Made by a program: the position numbers and the translations under genes | The notes under the pieces: generated by a model | Database searches by the model: none | Seen by the model: only the letters and a program-made list of their open reading frames with translations | What the model was told of the DNA's origin: nothing | Part shown: one piece after another, positions 1-12,853 of the stretch | Layout: each line of letters starts with the position of its first letter | How positions within the stretch are numbered: the first letter of the stretch is position 1 | Assembly: GCA_964016985.1 (NCBI GenBank) | Contig: OZ024833.1 | Location: forward strand, 63,195,463-63,259,462 | Source of the DNA: Anodontia alba | Lineage: Eukaryota; Mollusca; Bivalvia; Lucinida; Lucinidae | DNA: 64,000 bases | Reading direction: 5' to 3'

Positions 1-182
1 ATAAAATAGGTTTGAAAAGTTTGCAAGAATATTCAGCAGACGACATAAACAGACGACATTTTGTGATGCAGATTTTCTTGGCGTTTTAAGGGTTAAGTAG
101 TTTTAAAGTACTTAAAAAATCTACAAATGATAAAGTGATTCTTTAAACTCATTTTGTACCATGCTACACAGAGTTGATGATC

Positions 183-357
183 ATTCTGGGATAATTTTCT
201 TCAGTCCTCCTTAAAACCATATGTTGTTAGTACTCATTAGAAGCGTCTCGCTAAATCATGGTGTGAACAGTCATTAGAAGCACCGCGACGAGGCGATTCT
301 AATGAGTACTAAGAACATATTTTTTATGGAGAAATGAGAAAAAAATATTCCAGAATT
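183..357. repeat. FB4 fold-back, degenerate loop
   Basis: TTCTGGGATAATTTTCTTC and TACTCATTAGAAGCGTCTCG arms with the complementary arm ending GAGAAAAAAATATTCCAGAA; the loop is disrupted. Confidence 0.7.
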
Positions 358-453
358 ATCACAAAATATTACTTTAAATTTTAGTATAGGAATAGTAAGG
401 AGTTAAATTGTCCGAATATTTAGGGTAAATAGCTAAATGACCAAGCTGAAAAA

Positions 454-648
454 TACTGTATTCGACCTAATTACCGCACATACCCCTATAGCACACAATC
501 GAGTAATTCCGAGGTCTTAGGATTATAGCCAATGTACATTTTATCTACCTCTTTATAAAGGCATATGTTGTGGTTACCCATTTGAATTGCATCGACTTTT
601 CGATGCAATTCAAATAGATAACCACAATATATGCTTTTGTTAAGAAAA

Positions 649-716
<68 letters not shown>

Positions 717-856
717 GCATTGCAGCATTGCATAAGCATAATTAGATAAGTCATTCGCTGATCTTTTTTTTTAAGTGCACCCTTAGAATAGTGGAGTTTT
801 CACAGTAATTTTGAAAAACCTAAGTGCACGGTGCAGTAATGAGGTTGAATACGGTA
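454..856. mobile_element. FB9 element with internal hairpin and CA array
   Basis: Ends TACTGTATTCGACCTAATTA / AATGAGGTTGAATACGGTA. Inside are a palindrome on TTTGAATTGCATCGA (561-635) and (CA)29. A second copy is at 19880-20390. Confidence 0.75.
657..714. repeat. (CA)29 microsatellite
   Basis: Uninterrupted CA repeat inside the FB9 copy. Confidence 0.98.
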
Positions 857-1181
857 CTAGCAGAACGCATGAATGTGTACGTCAGTGTGAACGCAGGTTA
901 GTGAATGGAGAAAGACAAGAGCCAATCTTGAATATTTGTGTTTTATTATTTGATAAAAGATAAATATTGTTTGACAAGAAAAAAGAAAATCTTTATGTAT
1001 TTGGTTCTATTTTCTTTCCGTGCTTCAGACTGCCTGACGACTTGTCGCTATCTGTTGACGAAAGAGATTATCGTCTGGCCCACAACAATGTCCAGTTTGT
1101 AACTTGTTTTATAAACAACGTCTGTTTCAAATCAGGACACCAGCATTCGACGCCACTTTTATTTAGTCTCCTGGAATAACA

Positions 1182-1411
1182 TTTGAGCCAGCGCACGATA
1201 AAATCTGCAACTAGACTTGTGCGATTAGCGAAGACTCAGATCAGCCTGCGCATTCGCGCAGTCTGATCAAAGTCTTCGCTGATCGCATGTGCTTTCTACA
1301 GCCTCTGGACTTTCCAATTAGGGATAAACGAGAACCCTTACCATGCTGGATGGGTGTACAGGCTGATCTGAATCTTTGCAATGTAGGTTTTGTCATGTAC
1401 TGGCTTAATTT
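1182..1411. mobile_element. FB3 element, long form
   Basis: Outer ends GAGCCAGCGCACGATAAAA / TTTTGTCATGTACTGGCTTA; an inner hairpin at 1218-1291 with TTAGCGAAGACTCAGATCAG arms around GCGCATTCGCGC. Same structure as 46642-46885. Confidence 0.75.
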
Positions 1412-2028
1412 TCATGAACATCTTGGCCGCAGCATGAGAAATGGGCCTTCGAATATACGCGAAATGTGCAAGCTTATACCAGCCTGCGCATCTGCGCAAC
1501 CAGATTAAGATATGCGTATTCAGCACATCGTTTCTCTGAGCCATAGAAAAGTTATATAACGAACGATATACATGTAGTCCCTGATCAGACTACGAGCATA
1601 GGCTGCCGATATGGGGTTATACTTGTTTAGAAGGAATAACTCTGGAATAGTTTTCTTCAGTTCTCCATGAAAACCAAGTCATACTGTGAGAACTCATTAG
1701 AAGCGCTTCTAGTCAGTCTGATCAGAATCTACACTGTTTACCAATGAGTATTTTAGACAAACCAACAGGTAGTAACAGGGCTCTCACTAGGATTTTGAAT
1801 CTAGGAGTCCCAAATCGGTTTTTATTAAAAAAAAGTAGGAGTGCTAAATTTCTCAGAAAATTAGGAGTCCCAAAAAGCCAAAATAGGAGTCCTGGGCTCC
1901 ATAATTAGAGTGAAGGGATGTGTTCAAATCTTAGGATAGGTCTCGGGGGACTTCCTATATATATGGTATAATACGGATGTGCGTGCTGATTGGTCCCCTT
2001 TTTCAGCTCTGCTAGGTATATGATTAGC

Positions 2029-2088
2029 ACCCCCGCCCCCCCCCCCCCCCACCGCCCCGCCCCCCCCCCCCCCCCCCAACCCTTTTTC
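2029..2088. repeat. C homopolymer tracts
   Basis: Near-continuous C with a few A/G interruptions; produces spurious Pro/Gly open frames. Confidence 0.95.
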
Positions 2089-2099
2089 AACAAAAAGTA

Positions 2100-3200
2100 T
2101 ATAACTGATCCATTTTTTTCTTTATTCGTATATATGAAAAACCCCACTTTTCTGTTATATCCCGGTATATGCGAATATTTTTCTCTCAGAGATTTTTCAA
2201 TTTTTGTATTCAATGAATTGACTGCCATATTTGTGTAACTACCAGCAATAAATGGGCATAAAAAAAATCAAAGTGCAGTATATGGATAGGTCAACATTTT
2301 GGACGATTAGGTATATGACTGGGTCCATTATTTCAAAGGCCAGGTATATGAATGGGGTAGGTTTCGAAATACAGGCTTGCTAATCTGTACCACAATTACC
2401 CCCAAGTTACCCGCCACTCCCCACCCCGCCCCCACCCCACCCCGAGGGATAAGTATCGAATACTTAGGGTAAATTGGTATTCGCCGCTTTTCACTTGATT
2501 TGTTTCAAACATGCACTGAAGCGGAAGTTTATAATGCTCAAGTACATGCCTTCCAAGCAAAAGAAGTTCGTACAAATGCCAGCAGTGAGAACCCAGTTCG
2601 GCATGCGCATTGACCGCTTCCTGATCAATGCTTACTGTAAACCCACGCATTTTGCAACAACCGGATTCCATTATGGACAGCAGCGAAAGACGAACGGGGC
2701 CTATAAGCAGACGGGCATGCGCTTTGCATCTCCATTTTTCCCAGATATAACGTTGTTACATTCCGTTTTCTTTTGAGTGATTTCAAGTAGTTTAAACCCC
2801 CAGAATCAAGAGGGGGATTATGTGTATGTACTATTTTCTTACGCGACGGGCTAATCCCACTAAGCCTTTTCACCGCCACCAGGGAAAGTTTCACAATGGA
2901 TTCAACATAAAGGGAGTCAAGAACGTTTAATATCACTTCTGCTCTATTTAAATCAACAATAATATGATCTATATCTGGCTCGGGACGTTGGGTCGCAGGA
3001 GAACGGCGAAGTTAGAGATCAGGCTGTCCACATTTTTGTCCGTCTTCCTTTTTCGCTATACACACACGCTATACTCTGTGTGTTAATTCCTCCCAGCACA
3101 TTTTTATACTGACGAAATAGCCCGGATGCACAGTCTGATACCGAGACTTTACTTGTCACATTATTCGAAGGTACTTTTTTCTGGTTCGTGGGCAGCTTGA
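2100..3200. other. No gene seen
   Basis: Includes scattered GGTATATGAATGGG-like words (2310-2360) and C-rich DNA near 2400-2450. Open frames are short and without domain signals. Confidence 0.5.
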
Positions 3201-3204
3201 TCTT

Positions 3205-3414
3205 TAACCTTTAACATTTTGGTACAAAATCAGCGGACAACAATTTTTTTTCTTAATTACTTAGAAAATAGGGGTTGACTTTTTATACGAATTGTTTGTC
3301 TCCTTAGGAAGGAGACATTTCGCATGAAATGCGAACCCTTAATTTCTAGGGAAAATAAGAACAGCATTTTAAAATGTCATCTGCTGCTATTAAGTTCAGC
3401 AGGATAGAGGTTAA
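3205..3414. repeat. FB5 fold-back, diverged
   Basis: ATCAGCGGACAACA ... ATGTCATCTGCTGCTATTAA; central TTGTCTCCTTAGGAAGGAGA. Confidence 0.6.
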
Positions 3415-4386
3415 TTCTTACAAAATCCATTGAAAAAAATTATATGGTTGATCATGATTAGTCACATCTCCAAATAAAGTGGTTATTTTGGTGACAATTA
3501 AGCATACTTGTTTCCCATAATTTTCACTCAAAAGGGGCTCTCACTAGAGTAGTCTCGGTGTGTCGAGTTAGGTACTTCTGATAAGCAAAGACGTATAAAA
3601 TTATTTACGTCCTTGTGATAAGAACCCTAACGTTCGTGTTTATACAAAAATAACAAAATTTTATCCTCTTTAACCCCTTATATAGTATACTTACAAATTT
3701 ACTCGGCTTATTTTTAATAAGGTTCAGCTTAGGAAACGAATCGTCGCCAGTTATGTAATGAGAGTTGCAAAATCACCCTGCGCCATCTTTGGCAGCGGTG
3801 TTTATTTTAGAGCTTTAGATAATTTTTCATGAATTAGCTGGAAAGCTAATGTTGTCATTGCGGAGATAAGAAACTTGATATTTTTCTGATAAACTATCTC
3901 GTCGGAATGTTCGTACGTTCTTGCGTGTAACTGCGATTATTAGATACGTGTCGCCGAGACGATTCAGTTGAACATTCTAAAAAGTATTCATAGTGAAATA
4001 GGCAAAATACCATATTTACCATAAATATTGGGACACCTTAAATGTTTACCAAAACTTATCCAAAAATAATATGATCATAGGCAATGCCTATTGGCGAGCT
4101 TGCAATGCACTATGTTTTTAAAAAAACACCATGTTTTTTTTAAAAAACAACAAAAAAAACACTATTTGCAGTTACAGTACAATTGAATAATATTAAAGCC
4201 AAAAATCATCAAAAAAATCAACGTATAAGACCCAAACTATACCGTTAAAATTTTGGTATCAGATTCTGGTACCGGATTTTCCCAGTTGGTCCTAGCAAAT
4301 ACAAATAGATCTGCCACATTAATTGAGAACCCGATCAACTGCAAACAAAATGTTTATTTCTGGTTTGGTTTGACGGATTGTGCAGT

Positions 4387-4485
4387 ACCCCAGCTAGCAT
4401 TCTACGTAAATCTACATCGGGCCGTCATCGGCCCGTCAGCTACCCTGACGGCCCGATATAGATTTACATAGAATGCTGACTGGGA
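4387..4485. mobile_element. FB6 fold-back
   Basis: ACCCCAGCTAGCATTCTACG ... GAATGCTGACTGGG with a GGGCCGTCATCGGCCCGTC-type core. Confidence 0.75.
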
Positions 4486-4591
4486 CCATAGAGCTTACTC
4501 GTGCAGGCCTTCAGCCACATGCGGCAGCGAGCTCGCTATGAACAAATCTGTTTGACGACTTGTTGATGTGTCCAAAACCTTTTGGATGAGG

Positions 4592-4657
4592 GGCAAACAG
4601 TGTAGATCCTGATCAGACGTCCTGCGGCATCTTATCTGGGTTTTTACACTGTTTGCT
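4592..4657. repeat. FB2 hairpin, degenerate
   Basis: GGCAAACAGTGTAGATCCTG arm; complement TTTTTACACTGTTTGCT; centre eroded. Confidence 0.65.
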
Positions 4658-5504
4658 CAGGCCTGTCTGTCCCAATACATGTACAGTAATTAGGTTTATT
4701 ATGGTAGACGTAAATATTTTCGTACCTGGAGTGCTGGCGAAATAAGTGACATTGTTAATTGTCCACAGAAAATAAGGCTTACAGTGTCATTAAGACTAAA
4801 TGAAATGTCGAACCTTATTTACTGTGAAACTAAAGAAAAAAGATGAAGTAAGTGTTGTTTTTGTGTTGTTTTTTTTTTTGTTGTTTTTTTTTTCTAATTT
4901 TCTACAGAAAATAAGGCTTAAACTGTCTTAAATTGAATGAAATATCAAGCCTTATTTTATTTACTGTGAAAAACAAGAAAACATATTTTGAAATGGCATT
5001 TGTTGCTACAGCTTTTCAAATTCAGCAGGTCAAAGGTCAAGAATGGCAGCTAATTTCTGTTACTATTTTGTTTTGACTGATGTTTACGAAAAGTGACGTT
5101 TGGTATATATAGCTGCTGCTGAGTCTGACAACATAACAGTCAGCAGTCGTCTTGACATGCGCATCGAGCCGGACGAAAATGTACTTTATAGATTAGATTT
5201 TACATTACTTATTCAGCGCCCAGAGGCCTGACAATCGGCACAGTGCTTCATTTAAGCCCTACCCAGTTCGGTGTTGACAGAATTCAAAATGTGTGTGTGC
5301 TGATGCAAAGTTTGAACGAATTGGCGCACCCGTGAAATGTACATTTCATCATAAGTGACGGGCAACCATCTTGCTCTCACGTGACAAGGTGCCATTTCTC
5401 CTGAAAAGTACTTCGTTTATGAGGTTTTAATTTGCCTGTAATTTGCAGAGACGCAAACGATTCTAAATTTGTACCGTTTTCTTTCTTCTTCAGCTCTTCA
5501 AAGC

Positions 5505-5695
5505 GCTTATCAAATTTGCAGCAGACGACATCCTTTAATTGATATTGTTATGTTTCAGAGAAAATAAGACTTGGCAGTTCATGTGAATCGTCTGCTTAGC
5601 AGACGATTCACATGAATTGTTAAGTCTTATTTTCTCTGAAACATACCAAGGAAAAACTAAAATGTCGTCTGCTGCAGTTATGATTAGCGCTCACT
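5505..5695. repeat. FB5 fold-back, reference copy
   Basis: GCAGCAGACGACAT ... ATGTCGTCTGCTGC; inner arms TTTCAGAGAAAATAAGACTT and ATGTGAATCGTCTGCTTAGC centre. Confidence 0.85.
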
Positions 5696-5988
5696 AAATG
5701 CAGTGCAGACAAGTTTAGATTCTAAACAAGATATAGCATAGGCTTTGGCGACTCTTTGCTAATTGCGTAATCCCTAGATTTTTAGGATTTCTGAATTTAT
5801 GTGGGAAATATGCATTTTATGTCCAATATATATTAGGCCAGTCAGACATATTACTTTGTATTTTAATCTCCGTGTTGGAGTACTTCATTTTCATGGGAAA
5901 TTGGTATACCGATTGGGTACTTCGATGGCAAAAATAGACAAAAAAGAGACAGAAAAGTTTGTTAAATTGTAAGAATAAGAGAAGCAAA

Positions 5989-6118
5989 ACACACACATAC
6001 GCGCACGCACGCACACACATACACACATAAACATAAACAAACACACACACACACACATATGCACGCACATACACTCACACGCACACACAACGCCCACACA
6101 CACACACACAAACACACG
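5989..6118. repeat. Imperfect CA-rich array
   Basis: CA repeats interrupted by TA, GC and AAA words over about 130 bp. Confidence 0.9.
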
Positions 6119-6816
6119 TGCAGTATAATGATCTGGTCGAAGAGCGATTCGTATTTTATAGCAATATTTTCATGATCCAGTTGTATTTAAATAGCAGTGG
6201 CGTCTAGTTTCCCAGAAAAGAAAAAAAAACAAACTTGTATTTTATGGGAACTGTCTTCTTAGAGACAATTTAAGGAGACAATTCGCGTGAAATGTCAAAC
6301 CCAGCTCTTTTTTTTCTGAAAAAAAAAAAAAAAAAAAAAAAAACACAATAAAGAGAAATGTCAGGACGTTATTGAGAACTTGGTAATAATTCTGGGATAA
6401 TGTTCTCTCCTGGCCGAGGCGCGATGCGCTTCTAACGAGCACCCTCAACATATGTTTTATGGAGAAATAAGAAAAATGATTCCATATTAAAACCAAATAC
6501 GCCACCTTGAATAAGCAACAATTTGTGGTCCGAGTTTACCCAGAGACTGCGGGAGGTTAAAGACGTCGTCAGACATAAATACATCAGCATTAAAGCGGAT
6601 CGTTTGATTAATAACTTACTTCTGACGACCATACAACATTACAGGACGGGTCCTGGGGCGATTTATCTCATAATTTATGATAATTCAACAAACATATGAA
6701 CTCTGAACATATAAAATATCATGTAAATATTACACAGTCATATTTAGCTAAACCGAAAATGTAGCATACTTCACTAATGGCGGTGCCAGCCGACATAAGT
6801 ATAACAGAGACTCTAT

Positions 6817-6927
6817 ACCCAGCGGGCACGTGAAGTTTATGCAACGTCGCACTAACGTCGATGCAACGTCATGACGTTGCATCGACGATGATGCAACGTT
6901 GTCTCACTGTTGCGTGGCCGCTGGGTG
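6817..6927. mobile_element. FB7 CpG-rich palindrome
   Basis: Ends CCCAGCGGGCACG / CGTGGCCGCTGGG with a core containing CGATGCAACGTCATGACG and its complement. Same family as 49034-49146. Confidence 0.75.
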
Positions 6928-7139
6928 GATAAGTAAACAGTTTTGGCCCATCGGCGCTATTTGAGTCATTTAGTACATGTGTGGTTTTGAGCAACATTTC
7001 TCTGCAGTAGGTTTTGACGCGACTGCAGGGTCAGTAGCCGGGACCCTTTTGTCAAACGACTGAAGCGGATGCTTGATCCATTTTGTTAGCACACCTTGTT
7101 AAAAATGTATACGTCTTTGCAATATAAGTAAATAGCCCA

Positions 7140-7141
<2 letters not shown>

Positions 7142-7212
<71 letters not shown>
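7142..7212. repeat. (TG)35 microsatellite
   Basis: Pure TG run. Confidence 0.98.
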
Positions 7213-7215
<3 letters not shown>

Positions 7216-7614
7216 GGTTTTTTACCAAAAATATTGATATTTTTTCTTATTTTTCCACAAGAAAGCCTTTGCTGTCTGTATTCATTAGAAGCGCCTCGCG
7301 GACAATTCACAGGAAAGGTCAACCCTTATTTTCTCATAAAAATGATTTAAAAAAAAAAATAGAGTGACGTCTGCTACAAGTTTGCTTGGCGCTTTAAGAG
7401 TTAACTTCCCGACCTTGGCAATAATATCGTTAATAACGCCAGTTATGGAATATTTACTTTAACAACCTCAATTTCTTTTCAATTGTCCAAAATTTTGGTA
7501 AGTGCTTTCATGAACTTGTACACCATTATTCGAGACGTAAATTGATCCAATCAGCATACCTTAAATATTGGACTATTTTGGAATAATGTATTAAGGCGAA
7601 TTTGAGAAAATTCT

Positions 7615-7815
7615 CTCCTAATTGCTTTTATCTTTCGTCTGAAAAGGGGGTCTACTCAAAACAAAAGGGAAGATTTTTCTTTATCTTTCTTCTGAAAAGG
7701 GGTCAACTCAAAAGAAAAGGGAAGATGCTTTTATCTTCCCTCTGAAACGGGGTCTGCATGGGGAGCAAATTCTTTCCTTTTAGAAATGACCCCTTTTCAG
7801 AAGAGATTAGATGTC
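7615..7815. repeat. FB10-like repeated arms
   Basis: Three successive TCTGAAAAGGGGTCTACTC / AAAAGGGAAGATT-type stretches followed by the complement CTTTCCTTTTAGAAATGACC. Confidence 0.6.
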
Positions 7816-8859
7816 CAGGGTCTCAAACATGAAATCACAAAAGTTGTCTACCATCTAAAACTATCTTTTGCATCCAGTCCTCTTAAAATATATTTCAAGA
7901 TGATTTTTTTTATCTGTGCAAGAAAGTAAACAGTATATGCGTAGCATTCATTACGCACATTACGCATGTGCGTAAACTGTTTATAGTAAAGTGACATTAA
8001 CTTCAAATATTTTGCTTCTTTTCGATAGGGGCTTCCCTTAAAGGAAAGAAAAAAAGTAGCCCCTATTTTGGAGGCGATTCTAAGCAGTTATCAATATTTT
8101 GCTGGGTGTGCATAAAAATAATTCCATTCTGGCTACTTCACGGAACGGTCACAAAAGTTTTCTAATAAAAAGATTGAATAAAAAAAAAACTACCACGTGT
8201 AACCAGTCCCCTTAAAAAATCAATTTCAAGGTAATTCTTTAATTTTTATCCTTTCAGCTCCGTGACCTCCAAAGATAACTGCCATTTTCTAATTGCCACA
8301 AGTCAAAATCAGATACCAAAATTGTGTCCCCTCATTAAGTTCAGTGATGGATTGGTCTAATTTTGTTGGCGTTTTGTCGAGAAATTCTATTTTTTATTTC
8401 TTTCTTCTGAGGAATGCCGGTTCCTAGGGGCCTTTTCGATTGACAGGTCTAGTCATAATCGAAGCGCACTGGGTGTCCTTGTCCATAAAACTAAATTTTC
8501 TACGGTGATAAAAATCTTTAATATAATATATATAAATAGTACGATTCAATACATGAAATTGGTTTAAATAAAATTTATTCGTATAACTTCAGCATATACA
8601 ACGATATTATGACATTATGTTTGATTTGGGGACATTTCTACTCACGTAAAAAAAAAAACAACGAATATCCGAATCAACTTTGACCTGAATTTTTTGCTGA
8701 TAGTTTGCGTGTTTCTTCAAGATCAGGTCGGTGTAACGGTGAACAACGAAAATCCAGATTGGACAGAAGCATGATACAGACTGATCTGGGTCCTAATGGT
8801 CACATATACCCAAAGGTACCTTTGTCTTCCAGAGCTCTAAATAATAGCGATAACCAGAT

Positions 8860-8980
8860 AAATATTTTTCTTATTTCTGCATGAAAACATATGTTGTTGG
8901 TACTCATTAGAAGCGCCTCGGCGAGGCGCTTCTAATGAGTACCACAACATATGTTTTCATGCAGAAATAAGAAAAAATAT
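8860..8980. repeat. FB4 fold-back, near perfect
   Basis: TTTCTTATTTCTGCATGAAA through AGAAGCGCCTCGGCGAGGCG centre to the complementary end. Reference copy for the family. Confidence 0.85.
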
Positions 8981-9159
8981 CAATACTTTTTGGTTGAAAA
9001 AAAAGGCGCCTTATCTGAAACATTGTCTTCTATGATAGGTAAAGGGCTTGGTTCACGAATGACCAAAATCTGCCCTATTCAATATATTGATCAAAATGCT
9101 TGTAAATATAAGTCAGCATGGGACATCTTCAAAAACAACAACAACAAGTTTGAAAACCA

Positions 9160-9705
9160 ATCATTATGGTTGCTATGGTAACAACAACACACTACATGGT
9201 GTACTTTAAAACTGTTTGTTTTAATCAATTTCATAGCTGAAATTTAGGAGCAATGCCACTAAAAGCATTCCCATTTGTTAGTTTCATATTTGTCAAATAC
9301 TGTAGCACAAAGTTATGAATAAAAATCACCATAACACAGAAATTTCTGTTACCATGACAACAAATATGTCAAATTTATTACAAAAAAGCACGCAGTTTTA
9401 TTTAATTTATTCTGTTTACTATGCGATTCTATCTTTATCACTACATACAGTATAAAACTTTGATTATCAGTAATGGGAGACACATTAAAAAGAAAAGAAA
9501 AACACTAGACTAAAGTTTCTGTTGCCATGGAAACAAAACTGTAAAACCATTTACTTCAGCCAAACAATATGTGGTTTTGACTGATTTGAATCATGAAATG
9601 TAAAGTGTGTTTTATTTCATTGATTTAAATGTGTTCTAAAGTATTTGACTGTGCGTAAAAAGTGGCATTCGCATCACTTAACTTTCTGTTGCCATGGAAA
9701 CAAAA
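9160..9705. repeat. Degenerate ~170-bp repeat with four X-box-like motifs
   Basis: GTTGCTATGGTAAC (9169), GTTACCATGACAAC (9348), GTTGCCATGGAAAC (9521) and GTTGCCATGGAAAC (9688), spaced 179, 173 and 167 bp, with weakly similar AT-rich DNA between. Each fits the RFX X-box palindrome GTNRCCNNRGYAAC or nearly so. Confidence 0.6.
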
Positions 9706-10059
9706 GGATACATTTATCTTACAAGAATATGTTGTTTTTGCTTGACCATATTCAGTGATTGATGTTTTTTTTTTTTTTTTTTTTTTTGCTGTATTGGTAT
9801 CATTACTGCATATTTTTGTTTGTCACAGTTTGCAGCATACAGTTAAAATGTTAAGTATCATGTCACCAAAAATTATGTATCCCCAACAACAAATTTATCA
9901 CATAACATTTGGCATGAATGTCATTAATTGGCATGCTAGTACTGATAACAGCCGCGGCATACTGACTGCTACAAAATTACATGTGAGCCAGTGAAGACGC
10001 AGATCAGCCAGCTCATCATTGATCTATTTTATGGCAATGTCATATTTGATCCCATTGGA

Positions 10060-10925
10060 AGAAATGTATAAAATCACAGGTCAAAGAGACTTTTAAATTT
10101 GCACTATTTGGTCATAGTTACAAAATGTTTCATTTGACATTAAAACTCTGCCCCCGGTGGTGATCTGCTCCTGCTCCTTGTCTATGTACATGTATCAAAT
10201 CATGGAAAATTTGTATATAAAATTACAAATCACAGTTCAAAATTATTTTTATGAAACTTGCACCAGCTGGCCATAGTGAGAAAAAATTTAATTTGACATA
10301 AAAATTCAATCCCCAGGGTTGATATGCCCCTGTGCTATGTACAGGTATGTAATCATGAAAAAAAAATGTACAAGATCACAGTTCACTGAGATTTTGTTTA
10401 TAAACTTCCACCAGTTGGCCATCATGGCAAAAGCTTTCATTCGACATCAAAACTCTGTCCCCAAGCAAGGGCTTATCTGCCCGTGCTCCAGGGTTATGTA
10501 CATGTAAAAAATCACAGTTCAATCAGATTTGTTTTCGAAACTTGCACCAGATGGCCACAGTGACAACAGGTTTCATCCGACATCAAAACCCTGTCCCAAA
10601 GAGGTGATCTGCCCCTGTCCTAAGGCTACCAACATGTATAAAAAATATGTATAAAATCACATTTCAAAGAGATTTCTTTCAAACTTGCATCAGTTGGCCA
10701 TAGTGACAAAAGAATTCATTTGACATAAAAATTATGTTCCCTAGGGGTTATCTGCCGCTGCTTTGGGGCTATGTACATGTATAAAATTCTGAAAAAAAAA
10801 TGTATAAAATCTCAGTTCAAAGGATTTATTTGAAACTTATATCAAGTGGTCGTAATGGCAAAAGGTTTCTATCGACACAAAGATCTGTCACCCATAGATT
10901 GTCTGTCCCCGCCCAGGACCGGAGG
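10060..10925. repeat. Degenerate tandem array, about six ~147-bp units
   Basis: Units share TGTATAAAATCACAGTTCAA, AAACTTGCACCAGTTGGCCA, TTTCATTTGACATCAAAACT and TATGTACATG; unit starts near 10067, 10215, 10367, 10500, 10648 and 10800. Confidence 0.8.
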
Positions 10926-11549
10926 TCTCAGTTGAGCTACAGGACTGTTGGTCCTCTGGTTTCCATAGTTGACATGCAAAATATATTGCTATGTGTAGTG
11001 CAAGTATGCAAAAATAAACATCGAACATATCTAGACACTGAACAGACTGGGAAAAAAGCTCCGGATTCATTCTAAAGATACAGTTTAGTAGAGCACTATT
11101 AACCTGCTGGACATAATATAACAAACGTCATCTTTGTACATACAAGTGCAAATATGTATGCAAATAGAAACATCTTAAATATTAGGTTCAACACTGATAG
11201 CAGCCATTTAGTAGTGTTTAACTATCTGTCCTTACGAAACCAAGGCCAGCTGGTACACCCTATTGTGAACAAATATAAGTCCAGCAGGACATGACTACAA
11301 TGTCGCAGTAAAGGTGATGCAATGTCATTCGTCATGTGCCCGCTAGGAACCTTAGCACAGGTATTCCTGAAAACTGTCACATGTACGTAGCAAGGACTCA
11401 GATCAGCTTATGCATCTGCACAGCATATTCAGTCTTCGTTGTCTGTAGGAAGAAACTTTGGGTCTTTACTTCAGCATAGACTGCAATGCAAAAATTGTGA
11501 TCAGACGCCATAGTATTTGCAAACTGGCCTGAGTATAAGCTCGATGAAT

Positions 11550-11632
11550 TCCGCCTCCAATCGATTCGAAACCGAGACATTGTGTTCTAAAGTCGGGAGC
11601 ACTAACCACTCCGCCACACGGCCGCTTCGCAA
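11550..11632 (-). mobile_element. tRNA-derived SINE head (degenerate)
   Basis: On the minus strand TGGCGGAGTGG (11617-11607) fits an A box and GGTTTCGAATC (11573-11563) a B box, spaced as in a tRNA gene, but the anticodon arm does not fold cleanly. More likely a SINE or tRNA pseudogene than an active tRNA. Confidence 0.6.
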
Positions 11633-11757
11633 ATTCTAATGTTTGTGATTACCATATACATGCATGGAACTGTCTTGCAAAGAAAAGCAAATTAAAATCC
11701 AAACTTGTGTACAAGCTCAGTAATCTCTCTCCTGTTGTAATATCAACTCTTTAAGCG

Positions 11758-12010
11758 CCATGAAAAATTGAAGCACACGACAATTTGATTTTTTTTTGGT
11801 GGGGGAGGGGGATAGTCTTGACATTTCATGTGAACTGTCTGCTTGGGACAGTTCATAGGAAATGTCAACTTATTTTCTCTTCAACATAAAAGAAAGATAA
11901 CAATTTCATGTTTCTTTTAATTTTTATAAAAATGTCTTGACGTTTCATGTGAACTGTCTGCAAATTGCATGAAATGTCAAGACATTTTATCTGAAAAATA
12001 AATGAAAAAG
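11758..12010. repeat. FB5-like fold-backs, two in a row
   Basis: Two CTTGACATTTCATGTGAACT / complement hairpins with GTCTGCTTGGGACAG and GTCTGCAAATTGC centres. Confidence 0.6.
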
Positions 12011-12027
12011 TACAAAAAAAAAAAAAT

Positions 12028-12103
12028 GCTCTTTCCAGGTTTTGAACTCGAGACCCACAGAATACTAAACGAGCGTTTTACCCACTACACCACAGATGAC
12101 GTA
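12028..12103 (-). mobile_element. tRNA-like SINE head
   Basis: Minus strand GTCATCTGTGGTGTAGTGGG holds an A-box-like TGGTGTAGTGG; GTCTCGAGTTCAAAACCTGG holds a B-box-like GAGTTCAAAAC. Next to an FB5 copy. Confidence 0.55.
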
Positions 12104-12752
12104 ATGAAAATGGTCAAAATTACAATAATAATAGGTTGGATTTTTCAATGCACAAGCCGATTATAATAATTTTCCCGTAAAAATTCTTATTTTTGTGTAC
12201 CATTTTGTTATATGTACATCACATTTCCTTTCAAATGCTCGGTTTTATCGTTTACAGACAGCATTAGAAAACAAAACACACAAAAAAAAAAAACGCCCGC
12301 AACGTATGAATGAGATCGTTTTTATTTCCATTGAAACCTCGAATTTTTGACATTGGAATTATCATTCGAGAGAAAAAATATAGAAAACTCCAATGTAGAA
12401 CAAACGAACGCAAAACACCGATTTTTTATTGTAAAACCACCGTTGTCAACAACGCAGAACTGTCATCCCTCAGCGGTTATTGGAGTGGCGTCCCTTATAA
12501 AAACGCAAATTTCGCATGTAACGTTATTTCGGAAGCCGGGTCTCTTGCTGTCGAAAAACAATGGTTTCATTGGCTTTCTGGATGAAATGTCGTACTTATT
12601 GCTTACCTATGATTATTTCTTCTTTTTTCTGGACGAAATTCATTTTATTTGATTATCTTTCTTTCAAAAAGCAGAAAAACTTAGTAGCGCAAACAGAATA
12701 CAATGAAGAGTCTTATCGAGATCTCTTCAATTATATTTTATTTTATTTGAAC

Positions 12753-12853
12753 ATGAAGCCACAATTTCGACACCTTGATTTTTTTACCAAATATTCTTCA
12801 TTCGTTTATGAAACGTTGCACGAAAAATCACGGTGTCGAATACGGGGCTTCAT
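12753..12853. repeat. Imperfect 31-bp inverted repeat
   Basis: ATGAAGCCACAATTTCGACA at 12753 faces TGTCGAATACGGGGCTTCAT ending 12853. It lies inside a 172-codon open frame (12561-13079) that I do not regard as a gene. Confidence 0.65.

Noticed and set aside
2396..2936. Overlapping 100-codon frames on both strands
   Set aside because: No domain match; partly C-rich low-complexity DNA; opposite-strand frames overlap, as expected by chance.
11550..11632. Functional tRNA gene on the minus strand
   Set aside because: A and B boxes are present, but I could not form a proper acceptor and anticodon stem; a SINE head is more likely.
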